10,300 bases of DNA. It comes from Candidatus Wallbacteria bacterium (lineage in GTDB: Bacteria > Muiribacteriota > UBA6191 > JACPRK01). Shown here in pieces: positions 1-7,145 of this stretch. The stretch spans positions 1 through 10,300 of the forward strand of contig JACQFU010000276.1 in NCBI GenBank assembly GCA_016199905.1. Direction: 5' to 3'. The position numbers and the translations under genes are program-made. Numbering within the stretch: the first letter of the stretch is position 1; every line of letters begins with the position of its first letter. Under the pieces are notes generated by a model. It saw only the letters and a program-made list of their open reading frames with translations. It was not told the origin of the DNA and searched no databases.

Positions 1-897
1 GCGAAGGTCCTCGACGGCGCCGGCCGAGTCTCCCAGCTCGAGCAAGGCTCGACCGCGGACGCCGTGGCTACGCGCGATCGTCCATCGGGTGGCGGCCGCG
101 CATGCCAGCAGCAGGAACAGCAGGAAGCCGATCTTGCCGGGCAACCAGCCGGCCAGGAGGTCGCCCAGGACAACGCCCGCGGTGATGTAGAGAAAGAAGA
201 AGAGCGGCGCGTGAAACCGGCCGGCGCGCGGAAGGCTGCTGGCTCGCGACGGGTCGGGGCCCGGGCGACCGGAAACGTGACGCAGTGCATCAATCAGGTT
301 GATCGCGCACGAGGTCCGGAAGTCGACCCGGGAAGGAGACTCGACAGCCTCGGCGAAGGCCCATCCGGTCTGGGTGCGGATGGCGTTGCGGTACTCCGCC
401 ACGGCCTCGTGCACGGCCCCTGTCTGGTGGAGCAGGCAGCCCAGATCGTAGTGGTGAATGCCGCTGAGGCCTTGAGACCAGCGGGCAGCCTGCCTCAGTG
501 CGGCGGCGGAGGCTGCCGGATCGCCCGCCGCGAGGGCCGCGAGGCCCCGGCGAAGGAGATGGCTCGCCACCAACTCGCAGGCGAGCGCCCCGGCAACCAC
601 CAGATAACACAGCAAAGGCAGGAGCCGCTCCACGAGGATTTCGACTGGCCTGGACTGCACTTCGAAGACGACGGCGGGGGTCGCTTGGGCCACGAGCAGG
701 AGGATCTCGAGGAGACCGGCCGTCAACATCACCGACCAGAATCGAGGGGGAGGCAACGGTCCGCGAGGCGGCGCCGTGGCGGCCGCGAGCAGGGCGCCTG
801 ACTCGGGATCGGGCGCGTTCTCATGTCGTCGATCCGCTCCCGGAACACGTTCTTGCTCATCCGGTCCGGGCGGGGACACTACAGGCGTTTCGGGCAT
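1..897 (-). CDS. Multi-span membrane protein with TPR-like helices, partial (C-terminus outside window)
   Basis: This reading frame stays open from an ATG at 897 to the window edge (299 codons seen). The start is supported by GGGAGG at 904-909, six bases upstream. The N-terminus (about residues 1-52) is Pro/Glu-rich and polar. Hydrophobic segments follow at about 56-74 and 92-111. A helical, alanine-rich, TPR-like stretch lies at about 112-180, with patterns such as GLAALAAGDPAASAAAL and YDLGCLLHQTGAVHEAVAEY. Two more hydrophobic segments lie at about 232-250 and 254-269, and a second TPR-like unit begins at about 282 (ALLELGDSAGAVEDL). It therefore looks like an inner-membrane protein alternating membrane pairs with TPR units. 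No enzymatic motif is visible. It lies 65 bp downstream of the TPR/redoxin gene on the same strand, so co-transcription and a shared cell-envelope role are plausible. The plus-strand frames over this region give low-complexity Arg/Gly/Gln-rich products and look like shadows. The specific function is unknown. Confidence 0.82.
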   Translation of the reverse strand, partial: MPETPVVSPPGPDEQERVPGADRRHENAPDPESGALLAAATAPPRGPLPPPRFWSVMLTAGLLEILLLVAQATPAVVFEVQSRPVEILVERLLPLLCYLVVAGALACELVASHLLRRGLAALAAGDPAASAAALRQAARWSQGLSGIHHYDLGCLLHQTGAVHEAVAEYRNAIRTQTGWAFAEAVESPSRVDFRTSCAINLIDALRHVSGRPGPDPSRASSLPRAGRFHAPLFFFLYITAGVVLGDLLAGWLPGKIGFLLFLLLACAAATRWTIARSHGVRGRALLELGDSAGAVEDLR

Positions 898-903
898 CGG
901 GGA

Positions 904-909
904 CCTCCC
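904..909 (-). promoter_or_regulatory. Ribosome binding site of the membrane TPR gene
   Basis: GGGAGG on the minus strand lies six bases before the ATG at 897. It decides the start of a gene whose end lies outside the window, and it sits in the 65-bp gap after the stop of the preceding gene. Confidence 0.7.
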
Positions 910-962
910 GCGCCATCATACCCATCGTCGCGCGGCTGGGGAAGAAGGCTCGAGGCCAATCC

Positions 963-2359
963 TCACCGCCCTTCGAGCGCACGAGAAATCGCGGCCTCCA
1001 GAGCAGGCCCCTGCAGGCCGGCGGCGAGCACCTGGCCGCTTGGGCCGACGAGCACCGAGTACGGCAACTGGAGGACTCCGTAGCGACGCGCAATCGGGTT
1101 GTCGAAGTCGCCGCCCGGGAACAGCGTCCGCCAGGGCAGGCCCCGGCGCACCATGGACGACTGCACCAGGCGCCGGTCGTTGGGGAAATCGAGCGAGACA
1201 CCCAGCACCTCCAGGGAGCGGCCCCGGTAGGTGGCGGCGAGGCGCCGCAGTGAGGGAATCTGCTCGATGCAGGCGAGCGAGTAGGTGGCCCAGAAGAACA
1301 CCAGAACGAAGCGGCCGTGAAGTCCCGCGAGCGTCACCGGTTCGCCCTCGGTGGTCTCGGAGGCAAGCTCCGGGGCGGAGTGCCCGACCATCGCCATGCT
1401 GCGGCGCGTCATGTCTGCCTGGAGCTTCAGGAGGCTTCCGGGACGCCGCTCTGCGAGCGCGTCGAGTGAGGCGAGCGCTCGCAACGAATCGCCCGCGCCG
1501 GACCACATCTCGAACTCCGCCGTCGCTGCCGACTCCATCTCGGCTTGGACGTTCGTCTCCGCGGCTCGACGATAGCACTGGCTGGCGAGGGTGAGCTGCC
1601 CCAGCCTCGCCCGCGTGTGGCCCAGGGCGAGCCAGGCGGCCGGAGCCTGTCCGCAGGCTCGGGCTGACGGCAGCAGCGCCTCCAGTGCGGCAGCTGCTTT
1701 TGCCGGGGCGTGTCCGCGTCCCCGGTAGGCTGCGGCCCGCACGAACAACTCGAGCCGGTGGGCCGCCGGCTCTCCGGGCGTGAGCTGTTTTTCGGTGAGA
1801 TCGGCAGCCTCGTCCAGTCTTCCGAGGCGTTCAAGTTCTCCACCGCCAGGTCGGGCCGGTCTGCGCGGCCGAAGAGGTCCGCCAGGAATCGGTTGGCCTC
1901 GAACAGTTCCTCGGGCGCGGACAACCGGCGCAGCCACGATTTCCAGACCGCGGCGCCGGCCACCACGTCGCCGCGATCCGTCAGGACCCGCGCCAGGACC
2001 GCGGAAGCGTCACGCGTGAGGGCTTCTACGACGGGGCGCCTCACGATGCGGCGCAACTGCGCCTCTGCCCGAGAGAGCCAGCTCTCCATCTGGACCCGGC
2101 TGTTCCCGGGGATGGGTTGGCCGTTCGACAACCTTCCGAGGAGCTCGAAATCCGGGGTGGTCGAGGCAGGCTCCGGCGACTCGATAGCCGAAGTCCCCCC
2201 AGCGCCGGCCGCGGCCGCGGGGCACCCCGATGCGGCGAAGACCGCGAGCGCGAGCGCTATTGGGAAAGCTCGGCAGGGAAAGGGCGGCAAGCGCCGAAGT
2301 GTCCGCGTGGGCGCAAAACTCACGGCGAAGCCGCAGAAGGCGGAGTCGGAGGCAGTCAC
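963..2359 (-). pseudogene. Exported TPR/thioredoxin-fold (TlpA-like) protein, frameshifted near 1832
   Basis: Two frames together encode one protein of about 465 residues. Residues 1-176 are read from a GTG at 2359 and residues 177-465 from the adjacent frame down to TGA at 963-965. One missing base near 1832 (TTGAAC where TTGGAAC would keep the frame) accounts for the switch; the joined text reads AVENL then ERLGRLDEAADL. The N-terminus has basic residues followed by a hydrophobic core (FPIALALAVFAASGC, about 32-46), which suggests export to the periplasm. A weak lipobox is possible. Helical, TPR-like sequence covers about 90-310. A redoxin domain covers about 326-465, with APEL, FVLVFFWAT, GVSLDFP and the cis-proline region QLPYSVL (P433). 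The usual WCxxC active site is replaced by YSLAC (S361, C364), so classical disulfide exchange is unlikely. The gene follows rlmI by 35 bp. Other GTG or TTG starts within the first 25 codons cannot be excluded. Whether the frameshift is real or a consensus error cannot be told from the sequence. Confidence 0.82.
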
Positions 2360-2394
2360 TCCTTTGTCTCTTTCGGGTGAAGGGGCTGGCGCCC

Positions 2395-3567
2395 TCACAC
2401 CTTCTGGACGACGGCGCACTTGAGGTAGCGCGTCTCGGGCATGGCCAGCAGCGCCGGATGATCCTTCGACTGGCCGCGCAGCTCCAGCAACCGCAGGGTG
2501 CGCCCGGAGGGCGCTGCCGCGCGCGCGAGACACCGCAAGAAGTCGTCGGCAGAGACGTGGAAGGAGCACGAGGAGGTCACCAGGTAACCGCCGTCGGGCA
2601 AGAGGTCCAGGGCTTTCTTGTTCACGCGCTCGTAGGCGATGAGCGCCTCCTTCAGGTCCTTCTTGCTGCGGGCGAACGGGGGCGGGTCTAGAAAGACGAC
2701 GTCATAGCTCTGGCGGGTCTCGCGGGCGCGGTCGAGGAAGGCGGGGACGTCGGAGGTCGCGAACTCGATCTGGTCGGCCGCGGCGTTGAGCCGGGCGTTC
2801 CGGCGGGCCAGTTCGATCGCGGAGGCGCTGGAGTCGACCGCGGTGACACTCGCAGCGCGGGCCCGGCAGGCGTGGAGCGCCCAGGAGCCCGTGTAGCAGT
2901 AGGCGTCCAGCACGCGCTTTCCCTCGCACAGCCGGGCGCCGGCCTGGCGATTCTCACGCTGGTCGAAGAAGAAGCCGGTCTTCTGGCCGGAGACCAGATC
3001 CACCTGGTAGCGGACGCCGTCGCAGACGGACTCTACGGGGCCCGAGAGCTCGCCGGAGGCGATCTTGGAGTAGGAGGGAAGGCCCTCCAGCGCGCGGGCC
3101 GGCATATCGTTTCGCAGCACCAACGCTCGCGGCGAGAGCACCTCCTGCACGGCTTCGAGGAACGGCTCCAGAAGCTGCTCGGCGCCTGCCGTGGACGTTT
3201 GCACGCTGACGCAGTCGCCGAACCGATCGGCGACGAATCCCGGCAACTGGTCCCCCTCGGAGAAGACGAGCCTGTAGGCGGTTTCTCCTGGGTAGAAGGT
3301 TTGACGCAGAGCCAGGGCGGCTTTGACGCGCCGCTGGAAGAAGGCGCTGTCGATGGAATCTTGATGACGCGTGAGGATGCGGCAGGCGATCAGGGATGCC
3401 TTGTTGTAGTAGCCGATTCCGACGAATTGCCCCGCGAAGCTCTTCACGACGGCTAGCGATCCCGGCTCCGGCTTGCCCTCGACGGATTCGATCTCGTTGG
3501 AGAAGATCCAGATGTGGCCGGTGCGGATGCGGCGGTCTTCGGACTTCTTGAGGGTCAGGGTGAGCAT
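2395..3567 (-). CDS. rlmI: 23S rRNA (cytosine-C5)-methyltransferase, RlmI family
   Basis: This 390-residue protein has the normal length and architecture of RlmI (YccW), which methylates C5 of a cytosine in 23S rRNA (C1962 in E. coli) using S-adenosylmethionine. A PUA-type RNA-binding domain lies at about 1-75 (RTGHIWIFSNEI, GIGYYNKASLIACRIL). A linker domain follows, and then a Rossmann methyltransferase domain from about 190. Family motifs are visible: KTGFFFDQREN (196-206), SAM motif I VLDAYCYTG (219-227), the acidic residue D245, DPPPFARSK (294-302), TSSCSFH with a candidate catalytic Cys (C334), and the C-terminal DHPALLAMPETRYLK. The ATG at 3567 is preceded by GGAGG at 3573-3577 with five bases between. 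It is the first gene of the leftward unit and is divergent from the aldehyde dehydrogenase. The family is clear. The exact target nucleotide in this organism is inferred. Confidence 0.94.
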   Translation of the reverse strand: MLTLTLKKSEDRRIRTGHIWIFSNEIESVEGKPEPGSLAVVKSFAGQFVGIGYYNKASLIACRILTRHQDSIDSAFFQRRVKAALALRQTFYPGETAYRLVFSEGDQLPGFVADRFGDCVSVQTSTAGAEQLLEPFLEAVQEVLSPRALVLRNDMPARALEGLPSYSKIASGELSGPVESVCDGVRYQVDLVSGQKTGFFFDQRENRQAGARLCEGKRVLDAYCYTGSWALHACRARAASVTAVDSSASAIELARRNARLNAAADQIEFATSDVPAFLDRARETRQSYDVVFLDPPPFARSKKDLKEALIAYERVNKKALDLLPDGGYLVTSSCSFHVSADDFLRCLARAAAPSGRTLRLLELRGQSKDHPALLAMPETRYLKCAVVQKV

Positions 3568-3572
3568 GGGGG

Positions 3573-3577
3573 CCTCC
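3573..3577 (-). promoter_or_regulatory. Ribosome binding site of rlmI
   Basis: GGAGG on the minus strand lies five bases before the ATG at 3567 and supports that start. Confidence 0.7.
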
Positions 3578-3671
3578 GATCGCGGGGTTTCGCGGCGTTA
3601 CTTTGTATCACAAGCGGAGAAAGGAAACCGTGACTTGACGCACGCGAGATCCCGCATGAGAAGCGGCATGA

Positions 3672-3685
3672 CGCGGCATGCCGCG
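3672..3685. promoter_or_regulatory. Perfect 14-bp palindrome, candidate operator
   Basis: CGCGGCATGCCGCG is its own reverse complement and ends one base before the -35 hexamer of the aldehyde dehydrogenase promoter. GCGGCATG also occurs at 3663-3670, exactly ten bases (about one helical turn) before its copy at 3673-3680, and GCATG occurs again at 3654. This placement suits binding of a dimeric transcription factor. No regulator gene is visible in the window except the downstream receiver protein, which has no DNA-binding domain. Confidence 0.45.
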
Positions 3686-3686
3686 G

Positions 3687-3715
3687 TTGACTTCGCAGGG
3701 CGCGGATGGTAGCAT
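3687..3715 (+). promoter_or_regulatory. Sigma70-type promoter of the aldehyde dehydrogenase operon
   Basis: TTGACT (3687-3692, five of six matches to TTGACA) is separated by exactly 17 bases from TAGCAT (3710-3715, four of six matches to TATAAT). Transcription would start near 3722, giving a leader of about 27 bases that contains the strong AAGGAGG ribosome site. No better pair was seen in this intergenic region. Confidence 0.55.
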
Positions 3716-3735
3716 TCCGGCCCTACGAGCGGAGG

Positions 3736-3742
3736 AAGGAGG
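3736..3742 (+). promoter_or_regulatory. Ribosome binding site deciding the GTG start at 3749
   Basis: AAGGAGG is a near-perfect Shine-Dalgarno sequence six bases before GTG at 3749. It supports this non-ATG start over any internal ATG. Confidence 0.8.
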
Positions 3743-3748
3743 ATTCCG

Positions 3749-5245
3749 GTGCCGGCTGCTTACGGGAACTACATCAATGGTAAGTGGATCACGAAGGGCT
3801 CCAGGGGGACCTTTGAGAACCGGAGTCCGGCCGACCCGTCGGACGTCATCGGGGTGTTTCCCGAGTCGGGGCAGGAGGAAGTCGAAGCCGCCGTGCGAGC
3901 GGCGCGCGAGGCGTTTGCGGCCTGGAGCCGCACACCGGCGCCGAAGCGAGCCGACTACCTGCGGCGCGTCGGCGATCTCCTGACGAGGCACAAGGACGAG
4001 ATCGCCCGGATCGCCACCCGCGAGATGGGCAAAATCCTCACCGAAACGCGCGGCGACGTGCAGGAAGGCATCGATTGCGCCTACTACTACTCCGGCGAAG
4101 GAAGGCGCCTCTTCGGGCAGACCGTGCCGACGGAGTTGCCGAACAAGTTCGGGATGTCGATCCGCCGGTCGATCGGCGTGGCCGGACTGATCACGCCGTG
4201 GAACTTCCCGCTCGCGATCCCGACCTGGAAATCCTTCCCCGCGCTGGTCTGCGGCAACACGCTGGTGCTCAAGCCGGCGGAGGACAGCCCGGCCACGGCC
4301 GTCAAGCTGATGGAGGTCTTCGAGGAGGCGGGCGTTCCCAAGGGCGTCGTCAATCTGGTGCACGGCGACGGACCGAACACGGGCGCGGCGCTGGTGCGCA
4401 GCGAGCAGGTCGGAGTTGTCAGCTTCACCGGATCCAGCGTGACCGGTCGCGAGATCGCCAAGCTCTGCGGCGGCAGCTTGAAGCGCTGTTCTCTGGAGCT
4501 TGGGGGCAAGAACGCGCAGATCGTGATGGAGGACGCCGACCTGGATCTGGCGCTGGAAGGGGCGCTCTGGGGCGCCTTTGGGACGACCGGCCAGCGCTGC
4601 ACCGCCACCAGCCGGCTGATCGTCCACAAGAAGGTCGCCGGCGAGTTCACCGCCAGGCTCGTCGAGGCTGCCAAGAAGTTGAAGCTGGGCAACGGTCTGG
4701 AGGACTCCACGCAAGTGGGGCCGCTCGTGAACAAGAGCCAGCAGGCTCGCGTGGCCAACTATTGCAAGATCGGTGTGTAGGCGGACGGTGCGAAGTTGCT
4801 CCTCGGCGGCAAACCCGCCGGCGGCAAGCTGGCCAAAGGGTACTTCTTCGAACCGACGGTCTTCTCGGGCGTCACGCCGAAAATGAGGATCTTTCAGGAG
4901 GAGATCTTCGGCCCCGTGATCGCGGTCGTCGAGGTGAAGAGCTTCGAGGAGGCCATCGCCACCCTCAACGACAGCCGCTTCGGTCTCTCATCGTCCATCT
5001 ACACCAAGGACGTCAACCGGGCCTTCAAAGCCATCGAGCTGATCGAGGCCGGCATCACCTACATCAACGGTCCCACGATCGGCGCGGAGGTGCACCTGCC
5101 CTTCGGCGGCGTGAAGGACACCGGCAACGGACATCGCGAGGCCGGTGTCACGGGGCTGGACATCTTCAGCGAGTGGAAGGCGGTCTACGTCGACTACAGC
5201 GGCAAGCTGCAAAAGGCTCAGATCGACCCCCACGCGGATAACTGA
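3749..5245 (+). pseudogene. NAD(P)-dependent aldehyde dehydrogenase interrupted by an in-frame TAG at 4778-4780
   Basis: One continuous frame of 498 codons, normal for the family, encodes an aldehyde dehydrogenase that oxidises an aldehyde to an acid with NAD(P). Visible motifs are TPWNFPLAIP (N152), LKPAEDSP (K175), VSFTGSSVTG (225-233), LELGGKNA with the general-base E250, and GTTGQRCTATSRL with the catalytic nucleophile C284. EEIFGPVIAV (384-393) and LPFGGVKDTGNG come after the stop. Codon 344 is TAG between CKIGV and ADGAKLLLGG. The frame then continues with full family conservation to TGA at 5243-5245, so a single substitution (for example from CAG or GAG) explains it. A 343-residue product would keep C284 but lose the EIFGP cofactor-contact segment and the C-terminal oligomerisation region, and is probably inactive. 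Context with the aminotransferase suggests an omega-semialdehyde substrate such as succinate semialdehyde. The substrate cannot be fixed from sequence. Confidence 0.9.
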
Positions 5246-5263
5246 GCGAGGACGGTGAATGAA

Positions 5264-6622
5264 ATGAAGCGCCCGAGTCACACGGCCCCCGATGAGGCGG
5301 CCCAGCTTCCGAAGATCCTGACTGCCCTGCCCGGCCCCAAGGCCCGGGAAGTGCTGGAGATGGACGCCCAGTATGTGTCGCCCTCGTACACGCGCAGCTA
5401 TCCGCTGGTCGCCCAGAGCGCGGCGGGGTGCATCGTCACCGATCCGGACGGCAACCGGTTCCTCGACTTCAACGCCGGCATCGCCGTCTGCTCGACCGGC
5501 CATTGCCATCCGGAGGTCGTCAAGTCCATCCAAGACCAGGCGGCGCGGCTCATCCACATGTCGGGGACGGACTTCTATTACAGCGCGCAGAGCCGGCTGG
5601 CTCGCAAGCTGGCCGAGCTGGCGCCGGGAGAGGCGCCCAAGAAGGTCTTCTTCTCCAACAGCGGGGCCGAAGCGGTGGAGTGTGCCATGAAGCTGGCGCG
5701 CTACAAGACCGGCCGAACCGTGATGATTGCGTTCATCGGCGCTTTCCATGGCCGAACGATGGGCGCGCTCAGCCTGACGGCGAGCAAGGCGCTGCAGCGC
5801 AAGGGCTTTGCCCCGATGGTCCCGCAGGTCGTTCACATCCCTTACGCGTACTGCTACCGCTGCGAGTTCTCCAAGACTCCTCAGAGCTGTTCGATCGACT
5901 GCCTGCGCTATCTGACCGACACGATCTTCAAGAAAATCGTCGATCCGAGCGACGTGGCGGCAATCGTCATGGAGCCGATCCAGGGGGAGGGCGGGTACGT
6001 GGTGCCGCCCAAGGAGTTCGTGCAGCGGCTCCGCGCGATCACCAAGGAGCACGGCATCATGCTGATTGCCGACGAAGTTCAAAGCGGGATCGGACGAGCC
6101 GGGAAGATGTTCGCCATCGAACACTTCGACGTCGTGCCGGACATCCTCTGTCTCGCCAAGGGTATCGCGAGCGGCATGCCGCTTGGTTGCACGATCGCCG
6201 ACGCGTCCCTCATGGACTGGAAGCCCGGGATGCACGCTTCCACCTTCGGCGGCAATCCCATCAGCTGCGAGGCGGCCCTCAAGACTCTGGAGCTGCTCGA
6301 GAACGGACTCCTTGCCAACAGCCGGCGGATGGGAAAGTACTTGAAGGAGCGTTTGGCTCCATTGCAAAAGAAGAGCCCCGTTGTGGGCGATGTGCGCGGC
6401 GAGGGGTTGATGGTCGGCATCGAGTTGGTGCGCGATCGGAAGACCAAGCAACCTGCGCCGGAGCTGCGCGACCAGGTCGTCGATCGCTGTTTCGAGAAGG
6501 GCGTGCTGATCCTCGGATGCGGCCCCAACACGGTCCGGCTCAGCCCGCCGCTGATCGTGAACCGGGCGCAGGTCGACTGTGCCGTGACGGCCATCGAACA
6601 ATCTCTGCGGGAGCTGGCCTGA
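5264..6622 (+). CDS. PLP-dependent class III aminotransferase (acetylornithine / 4-aminobutyrate aminotransferase family)
   Basis: This fold-type I aminotransferase moves an amino group, typically the omega-amino group of GABA, ornithine or a related compound, to a keto acid. Numbering is from the GTG at 5255. Family signatures are LPGPKARE (25-32), FFSNSGAEA (132-140, the PLP phosphate-binding area), AFHGRTMGALSLTASK (163-178), EPIQGEGGYVVPP (240-252), ADEVQSGIGR (272-281, with D273 contacting the PLP ring nitrogen), LAKGIASGMPLG with the Schiff-base lysine K302, and FGGNP (331-335). The pattern closely resembles Pyrococcus-type enzymes whose relatives include broad-specificity amino acid racemases, so racemase activity is an alternative. 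A four-cysteine cluster lies at C200, C203, C212 and C216. The ATG at 5264 is preferred because GAGGA (5248-5252) is 11 bases away; the in-frame GTG at 5255 would be only two bases from it. It begins 18 bases after the aldehyde dehydrogenase stop and shares its operon. Confidence 0.93.
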   Translation: MKRPSHTAPDEAAQLPKILTALPGPKAREVLEMDAQYVSPSYTRSYPLVAQSAAGCIVTDPDGNRFLDFNAGIAVCSTGHCHPEVVKSIQDQAARLIHMSGTDFYYSAQSRLARKLAELAPGEAPKKVFFSNSGAEAVECAMKLARYKTGRTVMIAFIGAFHGRTMGALSLTASKALQRKGFAPMVPQVVHIPYAYCYRCEFSKTPQSCSIDCLRYLTDTIFKKIVDPSDVAAIVMEPIQGEGGYVVPPKEFVQRLRAITKEHGIMLIADEVQSGIGRAGKMFAIEHFDVVPDILCLAKGIASGMPLGCTIADASLMDWKPGMHASTFGGNPISCEAALKTLELLENGLLANSRRMGKYLKERLAPLQKKSPVVGDVRGEGLMVGIELVRDRKTKQPAPELRDQVVDRCFEKGVLILGCGPNTVRLSPPLIVNRAQVDCAVTAIEQSLRELA

Positions 6623-6626
6623 CCCT

Positions 6627-7013
6627 ATGGGACGACTCACCGGAAGGCCTGCTGCGCTGATAGTCGACGACTCTCAATTCATCTGCCGCATTCTGGCGAA
6701 GAGCCTGCTCGACTACGGGTTCCGGCTCGTGGCGCTGGCGGCGTCGTGCGAGGAGGCGCTGGTGCAGGCCGCGGCCTTCGTGCCCGACTTGATAACTCTC
6801 GACCTGGTGCTGCCCGACGGCCACGGCTTCGAGCTCTATCAGAAGCTCCGCGACGTGCGTCCCGAGTCCCGCATTCTGATCGTAAGCGACATCCGCCAGG
6901 TCGAGAACTTCGACAAGGCCAGGGAGATCGGGGCGGCCGGGTTCCTCTCGAAGCCTTTCCAGGAGTCGCAGCTCGTGCAGCTGCTGCAGAACATGGACCT
7001 GGAAGGGAAGTAA
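6627..7013 (+). CDS. Stand-alone CheY-like response regulator receiver domain
   Basis: This 128-residue protein is a single REC domain with no output domain. The acidic pair is D14-D15 (LIVDD), the phospho-acceptor is D59 (LITLDLVLPDG), the conserved Ser/Thr position is S87 (ILIVSD), the switch aromatic is F106, and K109-P110 end the active site (FLSKPF). All residues needed for phosphorylation are present, so it should act as a phospho-relay, a phosphate sink or a protein-protein switch rather than as a DNA-binding regulator. The ATG at 6627 lies four bases after the aminotransferase stop, which strongly suggests the same mRNA. No histidine kinase is present in the window, so its partner must be encoded elsewhere. 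A role in chemotaxis, or in regulating the two upstream enzymes, is speculative. Confidence 0.92.
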   Translation: MGRLTGRPAALIVDDSQFICRILAKSLLDYGFRLVALAASCEEALVQAAAFVPDLITLDLVLPDGHGFELYQKLRDVRPESRILIVSDIRQVENFDKAREIGAAGFLSKPFQESQLVQLLQNMDLEGK

Positions 7014-7043
7014 CGCTGGGGCTACGACTGCACGCAAAAGCTC

Positions 7044-7126
7044 AACCACGAAGGCACGGTGGCCACGAAGGAGTTTCGAAGTCGCCGTTTGTGCGTTCTT
7101 CTCGATGCCGTCGTGTTTTCGCGGTT
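7044..7126. repeat. 83-bp imperfect inverted repeat (dispersed-repeat type) between convergent genes
   Basis: The left arm at 7044-7072 begins AACCACGAAGGCACGGTGG. The right arm at 7098-7126, read on the other strand, begins AACCGCGAAAACACGACGG. Eighteen of the 29 arm positions match, nearly all of them in the outer 25. The style (AACCACGAAGGCACGAAGG and its complement) is that of short palindromic intergenic repeats seen many times in various bacterial genomes. It fills most of the 132-bp gap between the receiver gene and the convergent hydrolase gene, where a transcript hairpin could help end transcription from both sides. It has no T-run, so a classical intrinsic terminator is not claimed. 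Confidence 0.55.
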
Positions 7127-7145
7127 CCGCTCTTGGGTCTCCTCT

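Noticed and set aside
64..1594. Long plus-strand open frames (64-801, 498-1253, 776-1594)
   Set aside because: They are rich in Arg, Gly, Pro and Gln with no domain pattern. They lie opposite minus-strand frames that show membrane segments and a redoxin domain.
1833..1937. Independent start (ATG 1937) for the redoxin half as a separate gene
   Set aside because: The first 35 residues from this ATG are Arg/Pro/Gly-rich and overlap well-formed coding sequence in the other frame. A single frameshifted gene explains both halves better.
2211..2265. Lipoprotein signal (FAASGC) in the exported redoxin protein
   Set aside because: Position -3 is Ala rather than Leu/Val/Ile, so the lipobox is weak. 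A plain signal peptide or membrane anchor is as likely, and no claim is made.
3608..4714. Minus-strand open frame of 368 codons crossing the promoter region and the aldehyde dehydrogenase
   Set aside because: It overlaps a gene with full catalytic motifs and the divergent promoter. Its composition is typical of an antisense shadow.
4778..4780. TAG read as a non-standard amino acid (for example pyrrolysine) or programmed readthrough
   Set aside because: The position is a variable surface-type stretch in aldehyde dehydrogenases, and no special context or downstream element is visible. A point mutation or consensus error is simpler.
4988..6640. 550-codon minus-strand open frame opposite the aminotransferase
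   Set aside because: Its product is Arg/His/Asp-rich low complexity, while the plus strand encodes a complete PLP enzyme. It is a high-GC antisense shadow.
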